A stretch of DNA of 64,000 nt from Amycolatopsis arida (GTDB lineage: Bacteria; Actinomycetota; Actinomycetes; Mycobacteriales; Pseudonocardiaceae): contig NZ_FOWW01000011.1 of NCBI RefSeq assembly GCF_900115565.1, positions 1-64,000 on the forward strand, read 5' to 3'. The notes under the pieces are model-generated. The model had not been told where the DNA came from. It did not search any database and saw nothing but the letters and a program-made list of their open reading frames with translations. Position 1 is the first letter of the stretch. Each line of letters opens with the position of its first letter. The position numbers and the translations under genes are program-made. Of this stretch, positions 28,017 to 39,414 are shown one piece after another.

Positions 28017-28850
28017 TCAGCGCTTCTTGCCGGTACGCCGGCGGCGGACGATCAACTTGTCGCTCGGCTTGCGGCGGCGGGTACGGCCCTCCGGCTTGCC
28101 GTTCGGGTTCACCGGGTGCCGACCACCGGAGGTCTTGCCCTCACCACCACCGTGCGGGTGGTCGACCGGGTTCATCACGACGCCGCGGACGGTGGGGCGC
28201 TTGCCCCGCCAGCGGTTGCGACCCGCCTTGCCCCAGTTGATGTTGGCGTGGTCGGAGTTGCCCACCTCGCCAACCGTGGCGCGGTTGCGCACGTCCACGT
28301 TGCGGATCTCGCCCGAGGGCATCCGCAGCTGGGCGTACGGGCCCTCCTTGGCCACCAGCTGCACGCGGGCGCCGGCGGACCGGGCGATCTTCGCGCCGCC
28401 GCCGGGCCGGAGCTCGATCGCGTGGACCACCGTGCCGACCGGGATGTTGCGCAGCGGCAGGTTGTTGCCCGGCTTGATGTCGGCCCGCGGGCCGTTCTCC
28501 ACCAGGTCGCCCTGCTTCAGCTTGTCCGGGGCGATGATGTAGCGCTTCTCGCCGTCGGCGTAGTGCAGCAGCGCGATCCGGGCGGACCGGTTGGGGTCGT
28601 ACTCGATGTGCGCGACCTTGGCCGGGATGCCGTCCTTGTCATTGCGCCGGAAGTCGATGATCCGGTACGCGCGCTTGTGGCCGCCGCCCTTGTGCCGGGT
28701 GGTGATCCGGCCGGAGGAGTTGCGGCCACCGCGGCCGTGCAGCGGGCGCAGCAGCGACTTCTCCGGCGTCGACCGGGTGATCTCGGTGAAGTCGGAGACG
28801 GAAGCGCCCCGGCGACCCGGAGTTGTTGGCTTGTACTTGCGAATGCCCAT
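28017..28850 (-). CDS. rplB: 50S ribosomal protein uL2
   Basis: uL2 is close to the peptidyl transferase centre and is needed for subunit association. The 277-aa protein begins [20 protein letters not shown] and holds the conserved [19 protein letters not shown] segment with the essential histidine. Normal length. Confidence 0.98.
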   Translation of the reverse strand: MGIRKYKPTTPGRRGASVSDFTEITRSTPEKSLLRPLHGRGGRNSSGRITTRHKGGGHKRAYRIIDFRRNDKDGIPAKVAHIEYDPNRSARIALLHYADGEKRYIIAPDKLKQGDLVENGPRADIKPGNNLPLRNIPVGTVVHAIELRPGGGAKIARSAGARVQLVAKEGPYAQLRMPSGEIRNVDVRNRATVGEVGNSDHANINWGKAGRNRWRGKRPTVRGVVMNPVDHPHGGGEGKTSGGRHPVNPNGKPEGRTRRRKPSDKLIVRRRRTGKKR

Positions 28851-28866
28851 GTCAGCTTTCCGTCCC

Positions 28867-29178
28867 TTACGCGGCGGGTCCGCCGAAGATCTCGATCGGC
28901 TTGCTCTCGGCCGACAACGTCACCACAGCGCGCTTGGTGTCCTTGCGCTTGCCGAACCCGTAGCGGGTGCGCTTGCGCTTGCCCTGCCGGTTCAGCGTGT
29001 TCACGCTGACCACCTTCACGCCGAACACCTGCTCGACCGCGATCTTGATCTGGGTCTTGTTGGCGTCCGGGCGGACCAGGAACGTGTACTTGTGGTCCTC
29101 GAGCAGCCCGTAGGACTTCTCGGAGATCACCGGCGCGATCAGGATGTCGCGCGGGTCGGGGATCGCCACCGAGCTCAT
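28867..29178 (-). CDS. rplW: 50S ribosomal protein uL23
   Basis: uL23 is the exit-tunnel docking protein for trigger factor and SRP. The 103-aa protein has [20 protein letters not shown] and the [16 protein letters not shown] segment. It overlaps rplD by 4 nt. Confidence 0.98.
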   Translation of the reverse strand: MSSVAIPDPRDILIAPVISEKSYGLLEDHKYTFLVRPDANKTQIKIAVEQVFGVKVVSVNTLNRQGKRKRTRYGFGKRKDTKRAVVTLSAESKPIEIFGGPAA

Positions 29179-29882
29179 CGCTCGTCACTCCCTTCCGTGA
29201 CCTCGCTGACCTCGCTGACCTCGCTCGACCGGGCGGAGGCCTTGACACCCTTGCCCCTGGCCGGGCCGGCGAGGAACGCGTCGAGCGCGGCCTTGGTGAA
29301 GACCACGTCGTCGTTGACCAGCACGTCGTAGGTGTTCAGCTGGTCCGGCGTGATCAGGTGCACGTAGGACAGGTTGCGCGCGGAGCGCCAGCCCAGCTCG
29401 TCGTCGCGGTGCAGGACCACGAGCACGCGCTTGGCCTGCGTGACCGCGGCGAGCGCGGCCTTGGCCGCCTTGGTGGACGGCTGCTCCGCGGTGACCAACT
29501 CGGTGACCACGTGGACCTGGCCGGCGCGGGCCCGGTCGGAGAGGGCGCCGCGCAGCGCGGCGGCCTTCATCTTCTTCGGGGTCCGCTGGCTGTAGTTCCG
29601 CGGCGTCGGCCCGTGCACGGTGCCACCGCCGCTGAACTGCGGGGCGCGCACCGAGCCCTGCCGGGCGCGGCCGGTGCCCTTCTGCCGGTACGGCTTCTTG
29701 CCGCCACCGCGCACCTCACCGCGGGTCTTCGTGTCGTGCGTCCCCTGCCGGGCGGCGGCCTGCTGGGCCACCACGACCTGGTGCATCAGCGGCACGTTGG
29801 CCTGCACGTCGAAGATCTCGGCGGGAAGCTCGACGGTGCCCTCGGCGGCGCCGGCGGGCGTCTTGAGCTCGACACTGGTCAT
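29175..29882 (-). CDS. rplD: 50S ribosomal protein uL4
   Basis: uL4 lines the exit tunnel and in some bacteria represses the S10 operon. The 235-aa protein contains [19 protein letters not shown] and the [18 protein letters not shown]-terminal segment. It has a charged extension with [12 protein letters not shown], a short codon-scale repeat (about 29195-29225). It overlaps rplC by 4 nt. Confidence 0.97.
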   Translation of the reverse strand: MTSVELKTPAGAAEGTVELPAEIFDVQANVPLMHQVVVAQQAAARQGTHDTKTRGEVRGGGKKPYRQKGTGRARQGSVRAPQFSGGGTVHGPTPRNYSQRTPKKMKAAALRGALSDRARAGQVHVVTELVTAEQPSTKAAKAALAAVTQAKRVLVVLHRDDELGWRSARNLSYVHLITPDQLNTYDVLVNDDVVFTKAALDAFLAGPARGKGVKASARSSEVSEVSEVTEGSDER

Positions 29883-30535
29883 GCCTTCGCACCACCCTTC
29901 GCGGCGTCGCGGACGAACACCACGCCGCCCCTGGGCCCGGGAACCGCGCCCTTGATCAGCAGCAGGCCGTCCTCGGGGCGGACGGCGTACACGGTCAACC
30001 CCTGGGTGGTGACCCGCTTGTTGCCCATCCGGCCAGCCATCCGCATGCCCTTGAACACCCGGCCCGGCGTGGCGCAGCCGCCGATCGAGCCGGGGGCGCG
30101 GTGCTTGGCCTGGTTACCGTGGCTGGCGCCCTGGCCCTTGAAGCCGTGCCGCTTCATCACGCCGGCGTAGCCCTTGCCCTTGCTGGTGCCGGTGACGTCC
30201 ACCACGGCGCCCGCGTCGAACACCTCGGCGGTGATCTCCTGGCCGACCTCGTAGGTCTCGGCGTCGGTGGTGCGCAGCTCGGCGAGGTAGCGCCGGGGCG
30301 TGACACCGGCCTTCGCGAAGTGACCGGCGCGCGGCTTGTTCACCTTGCGCGGGTCGATCGCGCCGAAGGCCAGCTGCACGGCCGAGTAGCCGTCGGTCTC
30401 CTTCTTGCGCACCTGGGTCACCACGTTCGGCCCGGCCTTGACGACGGTGACCGGGACGATCCGGTTCTTGTCGTCGAAGACCTGGGTCATGCCGAGCTTG
30501 GTGCCCAGAATGCCCTTCATTTGCCTGTCAGACAT
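29879..30535 (-). CDS. rplC: 50S ribosomal protein uL3
   Basis: uL3 binds near the start of 50S assembly and the peptidyl transferase centre. The 218-aa protein begins [20 protein letters not shown] and has the Gln-methylation region (GHGxxxxHG-like [19 protein letters not shown]). Normal length; overlaps rplD by 4 nt. Confidence 0.98.
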   Translation of the reverse strand: MSDRQMKGILGTKLGMTQVFDDKNRIVPVTVVKAGPNVVTQVRKKETDGYSAVQLAFGAIDPRKVNKPRAGHFAKAGVTPRRYLAELRTTDAETYEVGQEITAEVFDAGAVVDVTGTSKGKGYAGVMKRHGFKGQGASHGNQAKHRAPGSIGGCATPGRVFKGMRMAGRMGNKRVTTQGLTVYAVRPEDGLLLIKGAVPGPRGGVVFVRDAAKGGAKA

Positions 30536-30565
30536 GAGTTCTTATCTCCGCCGCTCGCCCAACGC

Positions 30566-30871
30566 TTACTGGATGTTGACGTCGACGCTGGCCGGAAGGT
30601 CGATGCGCATGAGCGCGTCCACCGTCTTCGGCGTCGGGTCGAGGATGTCGATCAGACGCTTGTGCGTGCGCATCTCGAAGTGCTCGCGCGAGTCCTTGTA
30701 CTTGTGCGGCGAGCGGATGACGCAGTAAACGTTCTTCTCGGTGGGCAGCGGCACCGGGCCCACGACGGACGCGCCGGTGCGCGTGACCGTCTCGACGATC
30801 TTGCGCGCGCTGGCGTCGATCGCCTCGTGGTCGTAGGCCTTGAGCCGGATGCGGATCTTCTGTCCCGCCAT
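30566..30871 (-). CDS. rpsJ: 30S ribosomal protein uS10
   Basis: uS10 is the first gene of the S10 operon and is also the NusE antitermination factor. The 101-aa protein begins [19 protein letters not shown] and contains [19 protein letters not shown]. It follows a 411-nt non-coding leader. Confidence 0.98.
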
Positions 30872-31163
30872 GGTGGCAGCTCGTTCCTTGTCGTCTCGTG
30901 CCGCTATCTCGCAACGCCGATCCCGCGGCTCACACCCGCAAGCCAGTAAGGCCGACGTTTCCGCACGTCAGCGACCCTCGCTCCGGTCCACGCGGTCGGG
31001 CGTGTCGCGCCTGCTGCGCAGACCGGTTCCCCGGGGATCGTCCTCGGTGCCGGTAGGTCGTCAACGTGACGGGGCGGCCGGTGCTCCCGGCCTCCCCTGG
31101 TTCAGCGGCCCCGCGCTGCCCGGAGGCAACTCGGTGCCGGCACGAACCCTGGCCACTCGCGCC
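30872..31163 (-). promoter_or_regulatory. S10 operon leader and candidate promoter
   Basis: No gene was seen between tuf and rpsJ (30872-31282). On the minus strand TTGACG (31059-31064) and GACGAT (31037-31042), 16 bp apart, form a modest SigA-like promoter that would leave a leader of about 165 nt. No L4-leader-type structure was recognised by eye. Confidence 0.35.
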
Positions 31164-31199
31164 GGGGCGGCCGAAATCGCTGTGGAATTCGGCCGCCCC
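31164..31199 (-). terminator. Perfect 12-bp hairpin downstream of tuf
   Basis: GGGGCGGCCGAA and its exact complement enclose a 12-nt loop, about 85 nt beyond the tuf stop. No U-run follows. It may back up the stronger hairpin next to tuf or form part of the S10 upstream region. Confidence 0.5.
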
Positions 31200-31233
31200 G
31201 CGACGAGCAACCCGTACAGTGTCGCACACCCAC

Positions 31234-31281
31234 GTTTCAAGCCCGAGCCGGGGGTGGAGCTCCCGGTTCGGGCTCGGAAAC
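31234..31281 (-). terminator. tuf terminator hairpin
   Basis: A long stem starts immediately after the tuf stop: outer GTTTC/GAAAC and inner AGCCCGAACCGGG paired with CCCGGCTCGGGCT (one mismatch), with an AGCTCCACC loop. Strong GC hairpins without a U-tract are typical actinobacterial terminators, and this one closes the str operon. Confidence 0.7.
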
Positions 31282-31282
31282 G

Positions 31283-32476
31283 CTACTTGACGATCTTCGT
31301 GACCTGGCCGGCGCCGACGGTGCGGCCACCCTCGCGAATCGCGAAGCGCAGGCCCTCGTCCATCGCGACCGGCTGGATCAGCTGGACCTTGATGTTGGTG
31401 TTGTCGCCCGGCATGACCATCTCGGTGCCCTCCTCGAGGGTCACCACGCCGGTCACGTCGGTGGTGCGGAAGTAGAACTGCGGGCGGTAGTTGTTGAAGA
31501 ACGGCGTGTGCCGGCCACCCTCGTCCTTGGACAGGATGTACACCGAGCCCTCGAACTCGGTGTGCGGGGTGGTGGTGCCGGGCTTCACGACGACCTGGCC
31601 GCGCTCCACGTCCTCACGCTTGATGCCGCGCAGCAGCAGACCGACGTTGTCGCCGGCCTGGCCCGAGTCGAGCAGCTTGCGGAACATCTCGACGCCGGTG
31701 ACCGTGGTCTTGGTCGACTTCTCCCGAATACCGACGATCTCGACCTCTTCGTTCACGTTGATCTGGCCGCGCTCGACACGACCGGTGACCACGGTGCCGC
31801 GGCCGGTGATCGTGAAGACGTCCTCGATCGGCATCAGGAACGGCTTGTCGAGGTCACGCACCGGGTCCGGCACGTTGTCGTCGACGGCCTGCATGAGTTC
31901 CAGTACCGACTCGGTCCACTTCGGGTCGCCCTCGAGCGCCTTGAGGCCGGAGACCTTGACGACCGGAGCGTCGTCGCCCGGGAACTCCTGGGACGACAGC
32001 AGCTCGCGGACCTCCAGCTCGACCAGCTCGAGGATCTCCTCGTCGTCGACCATGTCGGCCTTGTTCAGCGCCACCACGATGTAGGGCACGCCGACCTGGC
32101 GAGCCAGCAGCACGTGCTCACGGGTCTGCGGCATCGGGCCGTCGGTCGCCGCGACCACCAGGATCGCGCCGTCCATCTGGGCGGCGCCGGTGATCATGTT
32201 CTTGATGTAGTCGGCGTGACCGGGGGCGTCCACGTGCGCGTAGTGACGCTTCTCGGTCTGGTACTCGACGTGCGAGATGTTGATCGTGATGCCGCGCTGC
32301 TTCTCTTCCGGCGCGTTGTCGATCTGGTCGAACGCCCGGGACTCGTTGAGCTCCGGGTACTTGTCGTGCAGCACCTTGGTGATCGCCGCGGTCAGCGTGG
32401 TCTTCCCGTGGTCGACGTGACCGATGGTGCCGATGTTGACGTGCGGCTTGTCCCGCTCGAACTTCGCCTTCGCCAC
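31283..32476 (-). CDS. tuf: Elongation factor Tu
   Basis: EF-Tu delivers aminoacyl-tRNA to the ribosome. The 397-aa protein has the GTPase motifs [16 protein letters not shown] and NKAD and ends [10 protein letters not shown]. It follows fusA with a 122-nt gap, which could hold an internal promoter, and ends in a strong terminator. Confidence 0.99.
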   Translation of the reverse strand: MAKAKFERDKPHVNIGTIGHVDHGKTTLTAAITKVLHDKYPELNESRAFDQIDNAPEEKQRGITINISHVEYQTEKRHYAHVDAPGHADYIKNMITGAAQMDGAILVVAATDGPMPQTREHVLLARQVGVPYIVVALNKADMVDDEEILELVELEVRELLSSQEFPGDDAPVVKVSGLKALEGDPKWTESVLELMQAVDDNVPDPVRDLDKPFLMPIEDVFTITGRGTVVTGRVERGQINVNEEVEIVGIREKSTKTTVTGVEMFRKLLDSGQAGDNVGLLLRGIKREDVERGQVVVKPGTTTPHTEFEGSVYILSKDEGGRHTPFFNNYRPQFYFRTTDVTGVVTLEEGTEMVMPGDNTNIKVQLIQPVAMDEGLRFAIREGGRTVGAGQVTKIVK

Positions 32477-32598
32477 TGGAATGTCCTCCTGGACTTCTTG
32501 AGCTTGCTCGCCGGTCGACGTGGCTGCCGAACGGCGCTTGTGTTCCTTGGTCGACAGCGGACCTTAGGGAAGCCCCCCAAGCCCGCCGGCTCGGGGTA

Positions 32599-34698
<2,100 letters not shown>

Positions 34699-34771
34699 TT
34701 GAATGTTCCCCTGTCTCAAGCGTGGGGCCCGGCATTGGCTCGATCAGTCGGACCGGGCAGTACTTCTTCGG

Positions 34772-35242
34772 TCACCAGCGGTAGTGGGCGAACGCCTTGT
34801 TCGACTCCGCCATCTTGTGGGTGTCCTCGCGGCGCTTCACGCTCGCCCCGAGGCCGTTGCTCGCGTCGAGCAGCTCGTTCTGCAGGCGCTCGATCATGGT
34901 CTTCTCGCGGCGCTGCCGCGCGAAGGTGACCATCCAGCGCAGCGCAAGAGTGGTCGAGCGGCCGGGCTTGACCTCGATCGGCACCTGGTAGGTGGCACCA
35001 CCGACGCGGCGGCTCTTCACCTCGAGGGTGGGCTTCACGTTGTCGAGGGCGCGCTTCAGCGTGACGACCGGGTCGGTACCGGTCTTCTCGCGAGCGCCTT
35101 CCAGTGCCCCGTACACGATGCGCTCGGCCAGCGAGCGCTTGCCGTCCTTCAGCACCTTGTTCACCAGCTGGGTGACCAGCGGTGAGCCGTAGACGGGGTC
35201 GGAGATCAGTGGCCGCTTCGGGGCCGGACCCTTGCGGGGCAT
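34772..35242 (-). CDS. rpsG: 30S ribosomal protein uS7
   Basis: uS7 organises the 3' domain of 16S rRNA. The 156-aa protein begins [19 protein letters not shown] and has [16 protein letters not shown]. The ATG lies in a 24-bp sequence also found at the rpsL stop, and overlaps the stop of a 24-codon mini-ORF (TGATG). Confidence 0.98.
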   Translation of the reverse strand: MPRKGPAPKRPLISDPVYGSPLVTQLVNKVLKDGKRSLAERIVYGALEGAREKTGTDPVVTLKRALDNVKPTLEVKSRRVGGATYQVPIEVKPGRSTTLALRWMVTFARQRREKTMIERLQNELLDASNGLGASVKRREDTHKMAESNKAFAHYRW

Positions 35243-35331
35243 CAGCTCTTCTCCTTCGGGTTTGCCTCGAGGCCGCAGCGGCCGCTTCGGTGCCGACTCC
35301 GCTGTTGGCGGGGCATCAGCTCTTCTCCTTC
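35234..35331 (-). repeat. 24-bp direct repeat at the rpsG start and the rpsL stop
   Basis: The 24-bp word containing GAAGGAGAAGAGCTGATG occurs at 35234-35257 and again at 35308-35331, 74 bp apart. Each copy carries a GGAG ribosome binding site and a TGATG stop-start junction. This looks like a local duplication of the rpsL/rpsG junction. Confidence 0.85.
35242..35316 (-). CDS. 24-codon mini-ORF relaying rpsL to rpsG
   Basis: The duplicated junction creates an in-frame ATG (35316) that overlaps the rpsL stop as TGATG and has its own GGAG. It runs 24 codons ([15 protein letters not shown] start, KEKS end, as in rpsL itself) and ends at a TGATG that starts rpsG. It is probably a by-product of the duplication, but it could serve ribosome re-initiation. 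No function is claimed for the peptide. Confidence 0.35.
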   Translation of the reverse strand: MPRQQRSRHRSGRCGLEANPKEKS

Positions 35332-35690
35332 TTCGCGCCGTACCGGCTGCGCGCCTGCTTGCGGTTCTTCACGCCCTGCGTGTCGAGCGACCCGCGGATG
35401 ATCTTGTAACGGACACCCGGCAGGTCCTTCACCCGACCGCCACGCACGAGCACCATCGAGTGCTCCTGCAGGTTGTGGCCCTCACCGGGAATGTAAGCGG
35501 TGACCTCGATGCCGCTGGTCAGCTTCACACGCGCGACCTTGCGCAGCGCCGAGTTCGGCTTCTTCGGCGTCGTGGTGTACACGCGGGTGCACACGCCACG
35601 CCGCTGCGGGCTCCCCTTGAGCGCCGCGGTCTTCTGCTTGGCAGCCTTGTCCTGGCGGCCCTTGCGGACCAGCTGCTGGATCGTGGGCAA
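35316..35690 (-). CDS. rpsL: 30S ribosomal protein uS12
   Basis: uS12 is the decoding-centre protein and the streptomycin target. The 124-aa protein starts from a TTG ([15 protein letters not shown] follows). The [12 protein letters not shown] and [11 protein letters not shown] segments are wild type at the usual streptomycin-resistance lysines. No in-frame ATG or GTG is near; AAGGCTGG upstream is a modest ribosome binding site. It is the first gene of the str operon. Confidence 0.97.
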   Translation of the reverse strand: MPTIQQLVRKGRQDKAAKQKTAALKGSPQRRGVCTRVYTTTPKKPNSALRKVARVKLTSGIEVTAYIPGEGHNLQEHSMVLVRGGRVKDLPGVRYKIIRGSLDTQGVKNRKQARSRYGAKKEKS

Positions 35691-36130
35691 TGGACCAGCC
35701 TTCTGTCGCGTCTTGCTTGTCTGTTGTTCCCCGGCCCCCGCGGTCGGGCGTGTCGGCCCGCGTCAGGATCGTGAGATCCGGTAACTTCCCATCGGGATTT
35801 CCGTGGACTCCGCTTCACCCGGCGCCCGCCGGCTACCGGAGCACCCGACCGTGGCCGAATGGCACGCGGAGCGGCCCGACGCATGCCGGGCACGGTCGTC
35901 AAAGATACCCGCCCGTTCGCGGCGGAACCAACTCGGGGTCCGTTTCCGTCGGACGGACGTGGGGCGGGCTCGGCACAGTCGGCTCGGACGGGGGATGTGC
36001 GACGTCCAGTCTACCTGAACCCTGCCCACGGCGACGGCGGATACGCCATGCTGGGCACTGCCCGACCACGATGGGGTGAGTGGGATCTCACGCAGGGCGG
36101 CATCAGGACCAACGGTACCGGGGAGGCGGA
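35691..36130. promoter_or_regulatory. Divergent str operon / YbaB-like upstream region
   Basis: No gene is seen in these 440 bp. On the minus strand two -10-like hexamers could start rpsL: TATCTT at 35902-35907 (with TTGGTT 19 bp upstream) and TAGACT at 36008-36013 (extended by GG, no good -35). On the plus side GGGGAGGCGGA forms the ribosome binding site of the 36131 gene. Confidence 0.4.
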
Positions 36131-36706
36131 GTGTCGGCGGAGTTCGAGCAGCTCGTCGCGCAGTTCGAGAGATTCCAGTCGAGGCTGAGGAAGGTCGACG
36201 ACCAGCTGGCGAACCTCGGCGAGATGCGGAGCGAGATCGCGGAGCTGGAGGCCACCGCGACGTCGGACGACCGGTCGGTCACCGTGGTCGCCGGGCCGGG
36301 TGGCGCGATCAAGGACGTCCGGTTCACCGAGAAGGCACTCGCCCAGACGCCGCAGGCACTGTCGTCCGCGGTGGTGTTCACCATCCAGCAGGCGGTGGCC
36401 GAGGCCGCGCGTCGGCAGGCCGCGATCGTGGACGGCCACTTCGGGGGTGACATGCACCTCACCGACCAGGTGGTGGAGACGCAGGCCGAGCTGTTCGGCA
36501 CGTCCCCGGAGGAGCTGCGCGAGCGGCTGGCCGAGGAGCGACCCGCGCGCCGGCCCGCGCGGGAGGAGCACCCGGACGACGACTACTCCCAGCGGAGCGT
36601 CCTGACCGACGACGACGCCCCGCCGCGGCCGGCGCCGCCGCCGAGCCCGGGCGGCTCCGCGGGCGACGAGTTCCTCAAGAACCTGTTCGACGAGGAGGAC
36701 CGCTGA
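36131..36706 (+). CDS. YbaB/EbfC-like protein with acidic, disordered C-terminus
   Basis: The 191-aa protein has a coiled-coil start (EFEQLVAQFERFQSRLRKVDDQL) and the beta/helix core of the YbaB/EbfC nucleoid-associated family (VTVVAGPGGAIKDVRFTEKA, then SAVVFTIQQAVAEAARRQ). A Pro/Asp-rich tail of about 55 residues follows. The GTG at 36131 has GGGGAGGCGGA upstream. It overlaps the next gene by one base (TGATG). YbaB-like proteins next to ESX-type substrates are frequent in actinobacteria, where their role is unclear. Confidence 0.75.
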   Translation: MSAEFEQLVAQFERFQSRLRKVDDQLANLGEMRSEIAELEATATSDDRSVTVVAGPGGAIKDVRFTEKALAQTPQALSSAVVFTIQQAVAEAARRQAAIVDGHFGGDMHLTDQVVETQAELFGTSPEELRERLAEERPARRPAREEHPDDDYSQRSVLTDDDAPPRPAPPPSPGGSAGDEFLKNLFDEEDR

Positions 36707-37047
36707 TGGAGGGCTACCGGGTCGAGCTCGAGGCCCTGCGCAGGTACTCGCGGGACCTCGCCGGGAACAAAACCGCGGTGAACCGGGTCAGCGGTCTGGT
36801 CGGGCAGGCCGACGTCGGCAACGAGTCCTGGGGCGTCGTCGGGCTGTTCGTCAAGGAGCGGTACACCGACATGTTGACCGACCTCAAGGAGCTGCTCACC
36901 GAGGTGGAGACCGGCCTGCAATCGGCGTCGGACAAGATCGGCAAGGCGGCCGAGATGTACCAGGAGGCGGACGAGCGGCACCGGAAGGCGCTGGCGAAGA
37001 TCGTCGAGGAGTTCGACGCCACCGTCATCCGCGAGATCAGGGCCTGA
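36706..37047 (+). CDS. EspC-like small ESX substrate candidate
   Basis: The 113-aa all-helical protein fits the EspC/DUF2580 pattern: LRRYSRDLAG near the start, an SWGVVG turn at about residues 41-46 and a C-terminal YQEADE. Tyr85 and Asp89 make the Y-x-x-x-D secretion motif. It is coupled by TGATG to the YbaB-like gene and lies 11 bp before a WEG-containing protein. It matches the 7854-8183 gene in size, motif and context. Confidence 0.75.
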   Translation: MEGYRVELEALRRYSRDLAGNKTAVNRVSGLVGQADVGNESWGVVGLFVKERYTDMLTDLKELLTEVETGLQSASDKIGKAAEMYQEADERHRKALAKIVEEFDATVIREIRA

Positions 37048-37058
37048 GGGGGAGGACG

Positions 37059-38174
37059 ATGAGCGACCCGCTGGGTGACATCCAGCTCAAGGAGAAGCAG
37101 TCGTACGGCGACAAGGTCGTCGAGTCGATCCCGCTGGCCGGTAGTGCGGTCAAGACGTTCACCAGCGCCAGCGACGCCCTTTCGGACGGCAGCGTGTCGT
37201 TCGGCGAGGTGCGCGGGCTGGCCGCGGACGGCGGCAGCTTCATCCAGTCGTGTACCGACGCCGCGCAGGGCATCGCGACCGACCCCGTCGGCTGGCTGGT
37301 CAGCCAGGGCCTCGACTTCCTGCTCGCCGTGGTGCAGCCACTGCAGGACCTGATCCACATGGTCAGCGGGGACGGCCCGGCGCTGGCCGAGGCGGCGGAG
37401 AGCTTCAACAACATCGGCAGTGGGCTGCAGGAGTTCGGCCAGAAGTTCGGCGAGGACGCGGTGGCGGCGCTGGCCGAGTGGGAGGGCGGCGCCGCGGAGG
37501 CCGCCGCCGCGAAGCTGGCCGAGTTCGGCAAGGGCATCGGCGGGGTGGCCGGCGAGGCCGGCAACATCGCCCAGCTGCTGCAGATCTCCAGCATGATCAT
37601 GACGGTCATCGAGGAGTTCATCAAGGCGCTGCTCACCGAGCTCATCACCTGGTTGATCATGATCTGGATCCCGGCGCTGGCCGCCGCGATCCCCACCGCG
37701 GGAGCGTCGACCGCCGCCGCGGGAACGGCGACCGGCGTCCGGGCCGCGCAGACCGGGGCACGGGCGTCCCAGCAGGTGAGCAGGCTCCGCAAGCTCCTGG
37801 ACCGGATCAAGGACATCCTGGCGAAGCTGAAGACCTGGATGTCGGACCTGAAGACCAACTTCCGGCGGGTCATGGACACCAAGAAGATGCAGAGCAGCCT
37901 GGCCAGGCTGGAGGTGGAGTCCGCGGCCGAGGCGGGCCGGCGGGCCAGCTGGTCGGCGCGGCTGAACAACGCCGACGGCGGCATGGTCGGCGAGCGGGTG
38001 AGCACCGGGTTCGGCCCCTCCGTGGGCAGGGCCGCCACGGACAACGTCCAGGACCACGTCAAGCCGGGCGCACTGGCCGGCCACTACGACAACGCCGGGA
38101 AGGCCGAGGAGTACGGGGACACCGGCGGCGAGGACCAGTCGCCGGAGCGGACCCGCGAGCAGCTCGACTTCTGA
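37059..38174 (+). CDS. WEG-containing ESX substrate candidate with hydrophobic centre
   Basis: The 371-aa protein has no signal peptide. It has a helical N-terminal half with Trp-Glu-Gly at residues 141-143 (LAEWEGGAAEAAAAKL), a strongly hydrophobic stretch at about residues 170-215 (MIMTVIEEFIKALLTELITW) and a basic helical region followed by a polar, acidic tail. This layout resembles large ESX substrates or pore-forming partners. It follows the EspC-like gene by 11 bp. I see no toxin active-site motif. Confidence 0.7.
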   Translation: MSDPLGDIQLKEKQSYGDKVVESIPLAGSAVKTFTSASDALSDGSVSFGEVRGLAADGGSFIQSCTDAAQGIATDPVGWLVSQGLDFLLAVVQPLQDLIHMVSGDGPALAEAAESFNNIGSGLQEFGQKFGEDAVAALAEWEGGAAEAAAAKLAEFGKGIGGVAGEAGNIAQLLQISSMIMTVIEEFIKALLTELITWLIMIWIPALAAAIPTAGASTAAAGTATGVRAAQTGARASQQVSRLRKLLDRIKDILAKLKTWMSDLKTNFRRVMDTKKMQSSLARLEVESAAEAGRRASWSARLNNADGGMVGERVSTGFGPSVGRAATDNVQDHVKPGALAGHYDNAGKAEEYGDTGGEDQSPERTREQLDF

Positions 38175-38234
38175 CGTGGTCGGGATGGCCGCCCGGAGGC
38201 GGGCTGGGGCGCTCGGCACGACCAGCGAGGGAAC

Positions 38235-38834
38235 ATGACGTTCGACATCGGCGGTGTGATCGGCCTGGTCATCGTGGTGGGGGTGTTCGGGTTCACCGCG
38301 GGCCGCTGGCTGGCGCCGATCCTGTTCCGGTACGTCCGACTGCCCCGGTTGGCCCGCGAGCACGGCTGGCTGGTCAAGACCCGCGGGGCGTGGGGACGCC
38401 AGCCGGCGGACCTGCCGGGCAGCGGGTCGGCCGACTGGGCGCACTCGTTGCCGGAGATGGAGTGCGAGTTCCTCGGTACCTACCGCCACCAGCCGGTGCA
38501 CGGCATCGAGATCGCCGTGCGGCGCAGGACGTTCGACGCGGTGTACGAGAACTGGACGACGAAGGTGCGGCGGTACTCGGTGGTCACGGTGGCCACCTCC
38601 GCCCGGCCGTTCGGCGGCTTCCACGCCGGTGGCGGGGGCCGCGCCTTCACCGGCGACGCGCGGGCGTTCTACCCGGACTTCCTGGACTGGGCTCGCAACC
38701 GTCGCCCGGAGCAGCGCGAGCCGCTCGCGCAGGAGGGACCGGGGTTGCGCTCGGTGAGCTGGCAGGGCCGGCTCACCCGACAGCGGGTGCTCCACTCGCT
38801 CGACCAGCTCACCGGCGCGAGGACATGGGGGTAG
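38235..38834 (+). CDS. Unknown membrane-anchored protein (199 aa)
   Basis: It has one N-terminal membrane helix at about residues 7-30 (IGLVIVVGVFGFTAGRWLAP), then a soluble domain with many Trp, Tyr and Arg residues (EFLGTYRHQPVHGIEIAVRRR). GAACATG gives a weak ribosome binding site. No family was recognised. It may be a membrane partner or immunity-like protein for the preceding 371-aa product, from position only. Confidence 0.65.
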   Translation: MTFDIGGVIGLVIVVGVFGFTAGRWLAPILFRYVRLPRLAREHGWLVKTRGAWGRQPADLPGSGSADWAHSLPEMECEFLGTYRHQPVHGIEIAVRRRTFDAVYENWTTKVRRYSVVTVATSARPFGGFHAGGGGRAFTGDARAFYPDFLDWARNRRPEQREPLAQEGPGLRSVSWQGRLTRQRVLHSLDQLTGARTWG

Positions 38835-38838
38835 CGGG

Positions 38839-39306
38839 ATGAACGAACCGTGGGAGCCGGCGAAGGGCTCCTCGGTCGGCCTGACCGTGGGCCTGGTCGC
38901 CATCGTGGTCGCCGGGGTGGCGCTGGTCGGTGCGGTGTTCGGGTACGGCGTGCTGTCGCTGGTCAACGGCACGGCCACCGCGCTGGGGCTGGGTGAGCCG
39001 GTGAGCATCCGCGTCGTGGCCGAACACGGGTTCCGCCGGCGTTCATCGGACGCGACCGGCGAGTACGTCCGGAACGGTGAGATCCACCGGACGGGCCTGG
39101 GTGGCGGCACCGAGGGTGAGGTTGTCGACGCCCAGTTCGCCCCGATCGAGTGGTTCGGCTTCGACGAGCCGATCATCTCCTGGTGGGAGCCACTGCTCCG
39201 GATCGGCGTGGGCGTGTTCTGCGTCGGGATGGTCGTCGGCGGGGTGGCCTGGGCGATCCGCTCCGGCCGGCGGAACCGACCCATCACTCCCCCGGTCGGT
39301 CCCTGA
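38839..39306 (+). CDS. Unknown two-helix membrane protein (155 aa)
   Basis: Two membrane helices lie at about residues 14-42 (LTVGLVAIVVAGVALVGAV) and 117-140 (LLRIGVGVFCVGMVVGGVAW), flanking a small extracytoplasmic loop. It starts 4 bp after the previous gene. No family is recognised. It ends the five-gene plus-strand group that starts with the YbaB-like gene. Confidence 0.65.
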   Translation: MNEPWEPAKGSSVGLTVGLVAIVVAGVALVGAVFGYGVLSLVNGTATALGLGEPVSIRVVAEHGFRRRSSDATGEYVRNGEIHRTGLGGGTEGEVVDAQFAPIEWFGFDEPIISWWEPLLRIGVGVFCVGMVVGGVAWAIRSGRRNRPITPPVGP

Positions 39307-39375
39307 GACCCGTTCCCCTCGCCGAGGCGCGGTGCCGCCGGCACTCGGAGAACCCGGAGGCGCCGCCACCGCGGA

Positions 39376-39406
39376 AGGTGCCCCCGGCCACCGGCCGAGG
39401 GCACCT
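39376..39406 (-). terminator. Terminator hairpin between convergent genes
   Basis: AGGTGCCCTCGGCC and GGCCGGGGGCACCT pair over 14 bp with one G-U on minus-strand RNA, across a 3-nt loop, 8 nt beyond the M15 peptidase stop. The plus-strand version has one mismatch, so it may act both ways but better for the minus gene. Confidence 0.65.
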
Positions 39407-39414
39407 CGCGGCCG

